Assembly (NCBI GenBank): GCA_964576705.1 | Contig: CAZNVI010000017.1 | Span: forward strand, 1 to 18,107 | Reading direction: 5' to 3' | From: CAYMDS01 sp964576705 | Lineage (GTDB): Bacteria > Patescibacteriota > Microgenomatia > Levybacterales > UBA12049 | Length of the DNA: 18,107 nucleotides | Part shown: one piece after another, positions 1 through 6,046 of the stretch | How the letters are laid out: each line of letters starts with the position of its first letter | Position numbering within the stretch: the first letter of the stretch is position 1 | Made by a program: the position numbers and the translations under genes | The notes under the pieces: generated by a model | Databases searched by the model: none | What the model saw: only the letters and a program-made list of their open reading frames with translations | Told to the model about the DNA's origin: nothing

Positions 1-58
1 TACGACGAATATGGTCTACGTGTTAAATATATAATATCTTAGTTAATAGTTAATATTG

Positions 59-2080
59 TTAGTTGGTCTCTATTGATTTAATCTGGTCACGGATAATCGC
101 TGCGGTTTCAAAGTCAAGAATTTGCGCAGCGTTTTTCATCTCCATACGAAGTTTTTTAATTAATGATTTTTTTTCGTCAGGTAGTAAAACTCCCTTTCCG
201 TGTAGCTGGAGCATGAGATCTACATTCTCCCGGTTCTGTTTGTCTTTTGCTTCGTTTTCCCTTTTTTCTTCGTCTATCAGTTTTTTTCTAATTTCTTTTT
301 CGATACCCTTGGGTGTAATGTTATGTTCTTTATTGTACTGAAGCTGGAGTTCGCGCCGCCTTTCGACTTCTTCAACAGCGCCTTTTATAGATTTAGTTAT
401 AACATCGGCATAGAGTATAACTTCAGCATTTACATGCCTTGCTGCACGTCCCATGGTTTGGATTAGGGAACTTCGTGAGCGCAGGAAGCCTTCTTTATCA
501 GCATCTAAAATGACCACTAAAGAGACTTCTGGTAAATCTAATCCCTCTCTAAGCAAATTTATTCCGACTAAGACATCAAATCTTCCTGATCTAAGATTAT
601 CTAAAACGTCTTGTCTATTTAGAGTTATTATGTCCGAATGAAGATATGTAACATTTATTTTTCTCTCTTCAAGGTAAGAAGTTAATTCTTCAGCCATTCT
701 TTTAGTCAAAGTTGTGATGAGGACACGTTCTTTTTTCTTAACCCTTTTATCAATTTCCAGTATCAAGTCTTCAATTTGACCCTGGGATTTCCGTATCGTT
801 ACTTTAGGATCTACGAGTCCAGTCGGGCGGATAAGCTGTTCGACAATACCTTTGTCTGATTCTGTAAGGGAGAGGGAAACTTCATAATCATTCGGGGTGG
901 CGGAAACATACACGATTTGATTCACTTTCCTCATGAATTCATCAAATCTTAGAGGTCTATTTTCAAGTGCTGAAGGCAATCTGAAGCCGTAATCTATAAG
1001 AACTTCTTTTCTAGACTTGTCACCAAAATACATACCTCGTACCTGGGGGATCGTGATATGGGATTCATCTATAATTAAAAGCCAGTCATTTTTATTTGCA
1101 TTAAAGTAATCGATAAGAGTATATGGAGCATCACCGGGTTTTCGTCCATCGAAGTACGCAGAGTAATTCTCGATACCGTTTACGTATCCTACCTCACGAA
1201 TCATCTCAATATCGAAATTAGTTCTCTGTGTAAGTCTCTGAGCCTCTAATAATTTACCGGCAGCTTTTAGTTGTTCAGACCTGACTTCTAGATCTTTTCG
1301 AATTTTGATAAATGCATCCTGATGAGTGTTGGGATCTGTCATGTAATGTTTCGCAGGATATATCACGGTGACATCAAGGTCTCTCAAAACGTCGCCTGTT
1401 AAGGGGTTAAAATCATATAATTTAATAAGTGCATTATTCTCTATCTCTATTCTTATTCCGTGATCAACATAAGCCGGAAAAAGATCGATAGCATTACCGC
1501 GAAGGCGGAAACTTCCACGTCGGAATTCATAATCGTTTCGGTCATATTGTAAATCAGCTAGTCTTAATAAGACATCGCGTTGAGTTATCTTCATGCCTTT
1601 CTTTAGTTCCAGAATGAATTTGCCGTATTCTACCGGTGATCCGAGATTGTAAATGCACGATACAGATGCGACCACTATGACATCTTTTCGGGTTAAAAGG
1701 TTGGTGGTTGCGGAAAGCCTCAGCTTATCTATCTCATCGTTAATTTCCGCTTCCTTCTCAATGTATGTATCAGAAGATGGTACATATGCCTCAGGTTGAT
1801 AATAATCGTAATATGAAACGAAATATGAAACAGCATTATCAGGAAAAAAATCACGGAATTCCTGGTATAGTTGTCCTGCAAGAGTTTTATTGTGCGAAAT
1901 TATTAATGTAGGTTTTTGGATTTTTTCGATAACATTCGCCATGGTGAATGTTTTTCCGCTTCCGGTCACGCCTAAGAGAACCTGATTTCTGATGTTATTA
2001 TCTAAATTCGTAATTAACCGGCTTATCGCTTTCGGTTGATCGCCAGTAGGTTTAAAATTAGACTTCAATTTGAACTTCAT
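59..2080 (-). CDS. uvrB: UvrABC excision nuclease subunit B
   Basis: UvrB is the damage-verifying helicase-like subunit of nucleotide excision repair. UvrA loads it onto DNA and it recruits UvrC for the dual incision. The 673-residue product is full length for the family. Visible motifs are Walker A GVTGSGKT at residues 37-44, the Tyr-rich beta-hairpin that grips damaged DNA (YYDYYQPEAY, about 90-99), the DESH box at 338-341, helicase motif VI QTMGRAARH at 541-549, and a C-terminal UVR domain (about 637-670) that contacts UvrC. The start is the ATG opening MKFKLKSNF. It lies 6 nt after an extended -10 element, so the mRNA is probably leaderless. The gene is divergent from lexA, which fits SOS control, but no copy of the lexA palindrome lies close to its own promoter. 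Nothing is missing or broken. Confidence 0.98.
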   Translation of the reverse strand: MKFKLKSNFKPTGDQPKAISRLITNLDNNIRNQVLLGVTGSGKTFTMANVIEKIQKPTLIISHNKTLAGQLYQEFRDFFPDNAVSYFVSYYDYYQPEAYVPSSDTYIEKEAEINDEIDKLRLSATTNLLTRKDVIVVASVSCIYNLGSPVEYGKFILELKKGMKITQRDVLLRLADLQYDRNDYEFRRGSFRLRGNAIDLFPAYVDHGIRIEIENNALIKLYDFNPLTGDVLRDLDVTVIYPAKHYMTDPNTHQDAFIKIRKDLEVRSEQLKAAGKLLEAQRLTQRTNFDIEMIREVGYVNGIENYSAYFDGRKPGDAPYTLIDYFNANKNDWLLIIDESHITIPQVRGMYFGDKSRKEVLIDYGFRLPSALENRPLRFDEFMRKVNQIVYVSATPNDYEVSLSLTESDKGIVEQLIRPTGLVDPKVTIRKSQGQIEDLILEIDKRVKKKERVLITTLTKRMAEELTSYLEERKINVTYLHSDIITLNRQDVLDNLRSGRFDVLVGINLLREGLDLPEVSLVVILDADKEGFLRSRSSLIQTMGRAARHVNAEVILYADVITKSIKGAVEEVERRRELQLQYNKEHNITPKGIEKEIRKKLIDEEKRENEAKDKQNRENVDLMLQLHGKGVLLPDEKKSLIKKLRMEMKNAAQILDFETAAIIRDQIKSIETN

Positions 2081-2095
2081 GTGCGTATTGTAACA
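2081..2095 (-). promoter_or_regulatory. Extended -10 promoter of uvrB, leaderless start
   Basis: On the minus strand the sequence TGTTACAAT (2095 to 2087) matches an extended -10 element (TGnTATAAT). It ends 6 nt before the uvrB ATG, so transcription should begin at or next to the start codon. No good -35 hexamer lies 17 nt upstream, which is tolerated by extended -10 promoters. This is read from the sequence and not measured. Confidence 0.6.
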
Positions 2096-2107
2096 TATAG
2101 AATTCGA

Positions 2108-2211
2108 GAGAGATAAATAGAGATTTATGGAGATGTATAGAAGCTAATAGAGATTCATAGTAGCTACAATAAGTCTCTACAAATCTCTATTGATGTCAAT
2201 TAATCTCTTTT
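2108..2211. repeat. Cluster of AGAGATT/AATCTCT repeats between uvrB and lexA
   Basis: The divergent spacer holds several short related motifs. AATAGAGATTT at 2116-2126 recurs exactly inverted as AAATCTCTATT at 2181-2191. A direct copy, TAATAGAGATT, lies at 2145-2155, and partial copies occur near 2108-2114, 2130-2134, 2173-2180 and 2202-2208. The palindrome GTAGCTAC sits centrally at 2160-2167. The outer inverted pair could form a long imperfect stem. Whether this is a binding-site array for a regulator or a decayed repeat cannot be told from sequence alone. Confidence 0.5.
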
Positions 2212-2260
2212 TTAAAGTATCTTAAATTTGATCTATTTTGCATCACTTTGTCTTATTGAT

Positions 2261-2286
2261 AAAATATACGAAATATCGTATATTTT
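2261..2286. promoter_or_regulatory. Putative LexA operator (perfect inverted repeat)
   Basis: AAAATATACGA (2261-2271) and TCGTATATTTT (2276-2286) are perfect 11-bp inverted arms around the 4-nt centre AATA. The palindrome ends 20 bp before the lexA ATG, where the -35 region would lie if transcription starts at the ATG. LexA proteins usually repress their own gene by binding such a dyad, so autoregulation is the natural reading. The core TACGA-N4-TCGTA is not the Gram-positive CGAAC-N4-GTTCG box or the E. coli CTGT-N8-ACAG box. Binding itself is inferred. Confidence 0.7.
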
Positions 2287-2293
2287 TTAGTAA

Positions 2294-2299
2294 GACAAT
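2294..2299 (+). promoter_or_regulatory. Probable -10 element of lexA
   Basis: GACAAT resembles the TACAAT -10 hexamers of uvrB and rsmI and ends 7 nt before the chosen lexA ATG. This spacing matches those two genes and again predicts a leaderless transcript. The putative operator lies immediately upstream, so a bound repressor would cover the -35 region. There is no TG extension and the hexamer is imperfect, so the call is moderate. Confidence 0.45.
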
Positions 2300-2306
2300 A
2301 ATCTAT

Positions 2307-2933
2307 ATGGCAGGTGTATTATATAAACGGGAACGCGAACTTCTAGAATTTTTAGCCCAATTTCAAAGACAACATGGATATTCACCCACGCTTAAAGAAA
2401 TGGCTACAGCTACTGGGCATAAAGCAGTCTCTACTATTCATGCGATTATAAGAGCTCTCGTTGAGAAAGGATATGTCCAAAAGGTAGACGGTAATTCACG
2501 GGTTCTTAAAATAATGCATGAAAATATTGCATCAGTTACGCTCGAAGTTAAACCCTCGCTTGAGCTTCCGCTTATGGGTTATATCGCAGCAGGAAAGCCC
2601 CTTGAGCCACATACAGACCCGAATGCGACTTTTCAGATATCGGCATCTTTAATAAGTGGACAGAAAACTGCTTATGTACTTCAGGTAAAGGGTGAATCCA
2701 TGATTGAAGACGGAATATTAGACGGAGATTTCGTAGTTATCGAAAAAGTTCAAAACGCAACAAATGGAGAAATTGTGGTAGCTTTAGTCGATGATAACCT
2801 TGCTACTTTAAAAAGATACCATAATGAAAATGGAAGGATTATGCTTAAACCGGCGAATGCTTCTATGGAACCTATCTATCCGAATAGTTTGAAGATACAG
2901 GGAAGAGTCGTCGGGTTAATACGAAAGTATTAA
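2307..2933 (+). CDS. lexA: LexA repressor, SOS regulator
   Basis: LexA represses DNA-damage genes and cleaves itself when RecA filaments form. The 208-residue product has the normal length and layout. An N-terminal winged-helix DNA-binding domain (about 1-68) includes the family-typical GYSPTLKEMA and STIHAIIRALVEKGY. The autocleavage site is Ala95-Gly96 in GYIAAGKPLE. The S24-type peptidase domain has the nucleophile Ser131 in KGESMIEDG and the general base Lys169 in LATLKRY. An in-frame ATG at 2238 would add 23 residues. It is rejected because the extra sequence is not LexA-like, it would place the inverted-repeat operator inside the gene, and the ATG at 2307 starts the canonical domain just after a -10-like hexamer. 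Its divergent neighbour uvrB is a classic SOS gene. Confidence 0.96.
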   Translation: MAGVLYKRERELLEFLAQFQRQHGYSPTLKEMATATGHKAVSTIHAIIRALVEKGYVQKVDGNSRVLKIMHENIASVTLEVKPSLELPLMGYIAAGKPLEPHTDPNATFQISASLISGQKTAYVLQVKGESMIEDGILDGDFVVIEKVQNATNGEIVVALVDDNLATLKRYHNENGRIMLKPANASMEPIYPNSLKIQGRVVGLIRKY

Positions 2934-2961
2934 TTAATATCTTAGCTTTGGAATGTATTTC

Positions 2962-2970
2962 TGCTACAAT
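2962..2970 (+). promoter_or_regulatory. Extended -10 promoter of rsmI, leaderless start
   Basis: TGCTACAAT is an extended -10 element ending 7 nt before the rsmI ATG at 2978. A weak -35-like TTAGCT (2942-2947) lies 17 nt upstream. It sits in the 44-nt gap after lexA, so rsmI probably has its own promoter rather than depending on lexA transcription. It has the same geometry as the uvrB promoter. Confidence 0.6.
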
Positions 2971-2977
2971 AGCCTCA

Positions 2978-3709
2978 ATGGGAACTCTTTTTATAGTTTC
3001 AACCCCGATAGGTAATTTAGAAGATATTACTATACGTGCGATTAAAACGCTTTTTACGGTAGATTCTGTTCTTTGTGAAGATACAAGACGAACCGGAATG
3101 CTCTTAAAGCTATTAAAAGAAAAATATTCGAATTTTGTGGCCACTGTATCTATAAAATCAGAAGGTAGGCAATATTTACTTTCGTATTATGAGCAGAATG
3201 AAATGCAGAGAATTCCTCAAGTGATTACGGCATTGAAGAACGGTTTAAGCGTGGCGTTAGTCTCTGATGCAGGAACGCCTGCTATTTCAGATCCCGGGTT
3301 TAAGTTGGTCAGAGAGTGTTTATCTTTAGGAATAAAGGTAGAATCTGTCCCCGGACCATCTTCTGTTATTTCATCACTCGTAGTGTCCGGACTGCCAACT
3401 GATAAATTTATTTTCGTAGGTTACCCTCCGAAAAAACCAGGACATCGAAAGACTTTTCTGCAAAACATAAAACTGAGTCAGGATAATTTGAGTGTTACAG
3501 TCATCATGTTTGAGTCGCCTCATAAGCTGAAAACTACTCTTTCAGACATGCTTGAAGCTTTTGGGGATTCTGAAATTGTATTAGCACGCGAGTTAACGAA
3601 AATCCATGAAGAAAGATTGGCTGGAAAAATATCTTTCTTTATAGATTACTATAAAAAAACAGTACCAAAAGGTGAGTACGTAGTATTGTTCAATGTGAGC
3701 AATCCTTAG
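2978..3709 (+). CDS. rsmI: 16S rRNA (cytidine-1402-2'-O)-methyltransferase
   Basis: RsmI uses S-adenosylmethionine to 2'-O-methylate C1402 in the decoding centre of 16S rRNA. The 243-residue product is a tetrapyrrole-methylase-fold enzyme with all hallmark segments: VSTPIGNLEDITIRA (7-21), CEDTRRT (33-39), VSDAGTPAISDPG (95-107), VPGPSS (124-129) and FESPHKL (178-184). The start is the ATG giving MGTLFIVSTPIGN, the family's usual N-terminus. An upstream in-frame ATG at 2948 would add ten residues but lies before the extended -10 element. The protein ends after the two-domain core and lacks the extra C-terminal tail found in longer homologues near 280 residues. It converges with the minus-strand operon that ends at 3758. 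Confidence 0.96.
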   Translation: MGTLFIVSTPIGNLEDITIRAIKTLFTVDSVLCEDTRRTGMLLKLLKEKYSNFVATVSIKSEGRQYLLSYYEQNEMQRIPQVITALKNGLSVALVSDAGTPAISDPGFKLVRECLSLGIKVESVPGPSSVISSLVVSGLPTDKFIFVGYPPKKPGHRKTFLQNIKLSQDNLSVTVIMFESPHKLKTTLSDMLEAFGDSEIVLARELTKIHEERLAGKISFFIDYYKKTVPKGEYVVLFNVSNP

Positions 3710-3721
3710 GTGACCTATCTA

Positions 3722-3759
3722 TTCCACCTTCTAGGTGGAAATGCATATATAATTTTTTT
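3722..3759. terminator. Possible terminator between convergent rsmI and the minus-strand operon
   Basis: TTCCACCT (3722-3729) and AGGTGGAA (3733-3740) form an 8-bp stem with a 3-nt loop. A run of seven T follows, but only 12 nt downstream at 3753-3759, so the plus-strand terminator is not canonical. The stem lies 18 bp beyond the end of the minus-strand operon and may also slow transcription from that side. The rsmI stop codon itself lies in a second small dyad (TAGGT-G-ACCTA). Confidence 0.4.
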
Positions 3760-4783
3760 ATGCTTGCATAACAAAAACCGCAGCATGTTGAGGTAGTCCT
3801 AATTGGGGCGTAGTAATTACTTCAGTAGCAATTTCTCCTTTAAAAAGTGGATCCAACAAGTTTGATCCTCCGTGGGGTGGAGCATATCGTCCTCCAACAT
3901 GAAGCCTCGCTGTATCGAAAGGTACAGTCCATCCTGCGACATTAAATCCTGTTCTATACGGATTGTCGCCTTGTATTATAGTAGTTATCACACCACCCAT
4001 GTTTTCAGGAAACGACACAAAAGGAGTATCTGACATGACCTGAACTACACCTGAGGAGTTTTTAGGTAATCCTCCAAGTTGCGAGCTATTAGTTATTGGG
4101 TATTCAAATGGAGATATAGCTTCTCTAGCAGTTAGGTTTCTTGTTGCGCTGTGATCAATAATAGAGCCAGGATTCATAACGTAATGTTTTTCAAGGGGTA
4201 AGATAAAGACGAGTGCTCCTCTTAGAGAACTCTCGAGTTGATACATAAGAGGAAGCTTGCCATCTCGCTTACTATAACCATATAGGTCGTTTATTAAATG
4301 TTTATTTAATTCCACAAACTCTTCTGCCCACTTTGGTGTACTTCTTGAGGGATCGAAAATGGTCGGTAATGTTCTAGCTAATGCTTCTAAGGGTGAATCT
4401 GTAAGAGAATATAAACGATACATCTCGGATGGGTCGTATTTTACAGTAGCTGTGCCGTTGTTACCCAACTCGCCCTTTATTTGAACTGAGCCATCTTTCA
4501 TTGGTCGCACAGCTACCCGATTCACATTAAGTCCCGATCTTTCAAGTCTACTTTTTAAACTGAATCCAAAATTGTTTCTTATAACATCTAAGACTGGTCT
4601 GTCTTTAGAAAAGGGTAATTCATCAGGTAGTCTTGCGATATGTCTTCTGGTTAGGAAGCCAGGGGGTAATTTAGTATTAAATTTTTTAGATTCACCTGGA
4701 TTAAGCGTTACTTCGCTTTCTCCTTCTTCTCCTATATCTCCAGTTATAAAAAGGTGCTTAGTTTCTTCGGATCCCGTGTCCAT
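3758..4783 (-). CDS. Hypothetical protein, possible duplicated dCTP deaminase/dUTPase-like fold
   Basis: I do not firmly recognise this 341-residue protein. It has no signal peptide or membrane segment. Two regions weakly resemble the trimeric dCTP deaminase/dUTPase beta-fold. Residues about 24-127 contain a LNPGESKKF strand, RLPDEL (51-56), SRLERSGLNV (78-87) and GSVQIKGELGNNG (98-110). These are reminiscent of the LPddl, RSSLaRlGL and G-ItLElsN elements of dCTP deaminases. Residues about 200-340 contain VSFPENMGG (256-264) and LLDPLFKGEIATEV (309-322), similar to the iDPGFkG-ItLEl segment. A linker of about 70 residues separates them. The resemblance is by eye and catalytic function is not claimed. 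The gene begins 3 nt after the enolase-like stop, in the same frame (TAA, one codon, ATG), and is clearly the third gene of that operon. Confidence 0.75.
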   Translation of the reverse strand: MDTGSEETKHLFITGDIGEEGESEVTLNPGESKKFNTKLPPGFLTRRHIARLPDELPFSKDRPVLDVIRNNFGFSLKSRLERSGLNVNRVAVRPMKDGSVQIKGELGNNGTATVKYDPSEMYRLYSLTDSPLEALARTLPTIFDPSRSTPKWAEEFVELNKHLINDLYGYSKRDGKLPLMYQLESSLRGALVFILPLEKHYVMNPGSIIDHSATRNLTAREAISPFEYPITNSSQLGGLPKNSSGVVQVMSDTPFVSFPENMGGVITTIIQGDNPYRTGFNVAGWTVPFDTARLHVGGRYAPPHGGSNLLDPLFKGEIATEVITTPQLGLPQHAAVFVMQA

Positions 4784-4786
4784 GAA

Positions 4787-6046
4787 TTATTTATTAGTAC
4801 CTTCTATTTCTTTTTCAATTTCTAAAAGTCTATTGTATTTAGCTACTCGTTCTCCTCTTCTCGGAGCTCCGAAACGGACATAATCAGCAGAAATCGCTAC
4901 TGCGAAGTCAGCTAGGAATGTGTCATTGGTAGAATTAGTCCTATCAGAAACAATTACTTTAATTCCGGCGGTTTTGGCCATTAGAGCCACAGCTAATGAT
5001 TCCGTAACTGTACCTATACTTGAAGGTTTTATAACTATTCCGTTTATGGTTTTTTTCTCAAGCGCCATTTGAAGTCTTAAAGGGCTGGTGGCTGTGAAAT
5101 AGTCCCCAGCTATAATTGTACTTTGATTTAAAGTAGATAGAGCTTCTGTCCATCCTGATATGTCTTCATTTCCAAATGGGTCTTCAAGATATAATATATG
5201 ATATTTTTTGCACATTTCAGCATAAAACTTTACCATTTCATTTCTGTTCATGGGTATATTGTGATCTTTTATCTTATATTGGTCATCCTTGAAGAAGGTA
5301 TCGGCATTAACGTCCATTCCTAAATAGACATCATATCCGAGCCTGATACTGAGAGTTTCCAGTGCATGCGAGATTAGAGATAATGCGTCTTCATTTGTAC
5401 TAAGTAAAGGACCAAATCCTCCTTTTTCTCCCACGAAGGGCAATATGTTTTCCTTAAGTAGTATCTCAGAGATTTTTTTATGAATATTTGAACCCATCTC
5501 GATGGATTCACCAAATTTTTTATTAGTTGCGGGTAAAATTAAAAATTCATGAATTTCAGTATTGTAGTTTGCGTTTTTACCCCCATCGATCATTGTGAAT
5601 ATGGGTACAGGCATTCTGACGCTAACAGCTGTTATCAGTCTCTGAAGAGTAAAAAATAAAGGTTCGTTTCGGGATTTAGCTGAAGTTCTGACTACTGCTT
5701 CAGATATAGACATCAAAGTGTTTCCGCCTATTTTACTTTTATTAACTGATGTATCTAAGCTCAATAATGTTTTGTCAATTTGCTGTTGATTATCGCACTC
5801 TAATCCTACGATTCTTGGTTTTATGACATTTTCGACGATAGATACTGCTTGGAGTAACCCGTATCCGCTAAAACGTTTAGGATCGTTATCTCTTACATCT
5901 ATTAAGCTATATGTAGTTTGGAAATTATTGGATGCCACGGAGGCACTAGCAGAAACACCGTCTTCCAAGTGAACAGTAACATGTAGTGCCGGATTGCCTA
6001 TGCTATCAAGAGCTTCAAAAGCAGTAATATTTTTTATTTTAGACAT
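4787..6046 (-). CDS. Enolase homologue lacking catalytic residues (probable pseudoenzyme)
   Basis: The 419-residue protein aligns with enolase from end to end, from ALDSIGNPALHV through VRDND, GESIEMGSNIHK and IGTVTESLAVALMAKTAG to ERVAKYNRLL. Enolase interconverts 2-phosphoglycerate and phosphoenolpyruvate using two Mg ions. Compared with E. coli enolase recalled from memory, the mobile loop PSGASTG reads ASNNFQT. The His of GGEHADNN is Asn. The catalytic Glu of VGDEGG is Lys (VGEKGG). The third metal Asp of GDDLFVTN is Gly in an ungapped match (AGDYFTAT). SHRSGE reads SDRTNS, and the substrate Lys of IKTGS is Arg. The Glu of QEFMI, the Asp in GMDVNAD, the Glu in YLEDPF and the Lys of VIKPSSIG remain. 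Enolase activity is therefore unlikely. The start ATG overlaps the upstream gene's stop by 8 nt (ATGTCTAA). It could serve a structural or regulatory role. Confidence 0.85.
   Translation of the reverse strand: MSKIKNITAFEALDSIGNPALHVTVHLEDGVSASASVASNNFQTTYSLIDVRDNDPKRFSGYGLLQAVSIVENVIKPRIVGLECDNQQQIDKTLLSLDTSVNKSKIGGNTLMSISEAVVRTSAKSRNEPLFFTLQRLITAVSVRMPVPIFTMIDGGKNANYNTEIHEFLILPATNKKFGESIEMGSNIHKKISEILLKENILPFVGEKGGFGPLLSTNEDALSLISHALETLSIRLGYDVYLGMDVNADTFFKDDQYKIKDHNIPMNRNEMVKFYAEMCKKYHILYLEDPFGNEDISGWTEALSTLNQSTIIAGDYFTATSPLRLQMALEKKTINGIVIKPSSIGTVTESLAVALMAKTAGIKVIVSDRTNSTNDTFLADFAVAISADYVRFGAPRRGERVAKYNRLLEIEKEIEGTNK

Noticed and set aside
1..42. Possible tail of a plus-strand gene entering the window (YDEYGLRVKYIIS then TAG).
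   Set aside because: Only 13 codons are visible and the other frames are also briefly open, so there is no real support.
2238..2306. Upstream ATG that would extend LexA by 23 residues.
   Set aside because: The extension is not LexA-like and would place the operator dyad inside the coding region. The ATG at 2307 begins the canonical domain.
2872..3144. 90-codon minus-strand open frame across the lexA/rsmI junction.
   Set aside because: It is antisense to two conserved genes and its product shows no family features.
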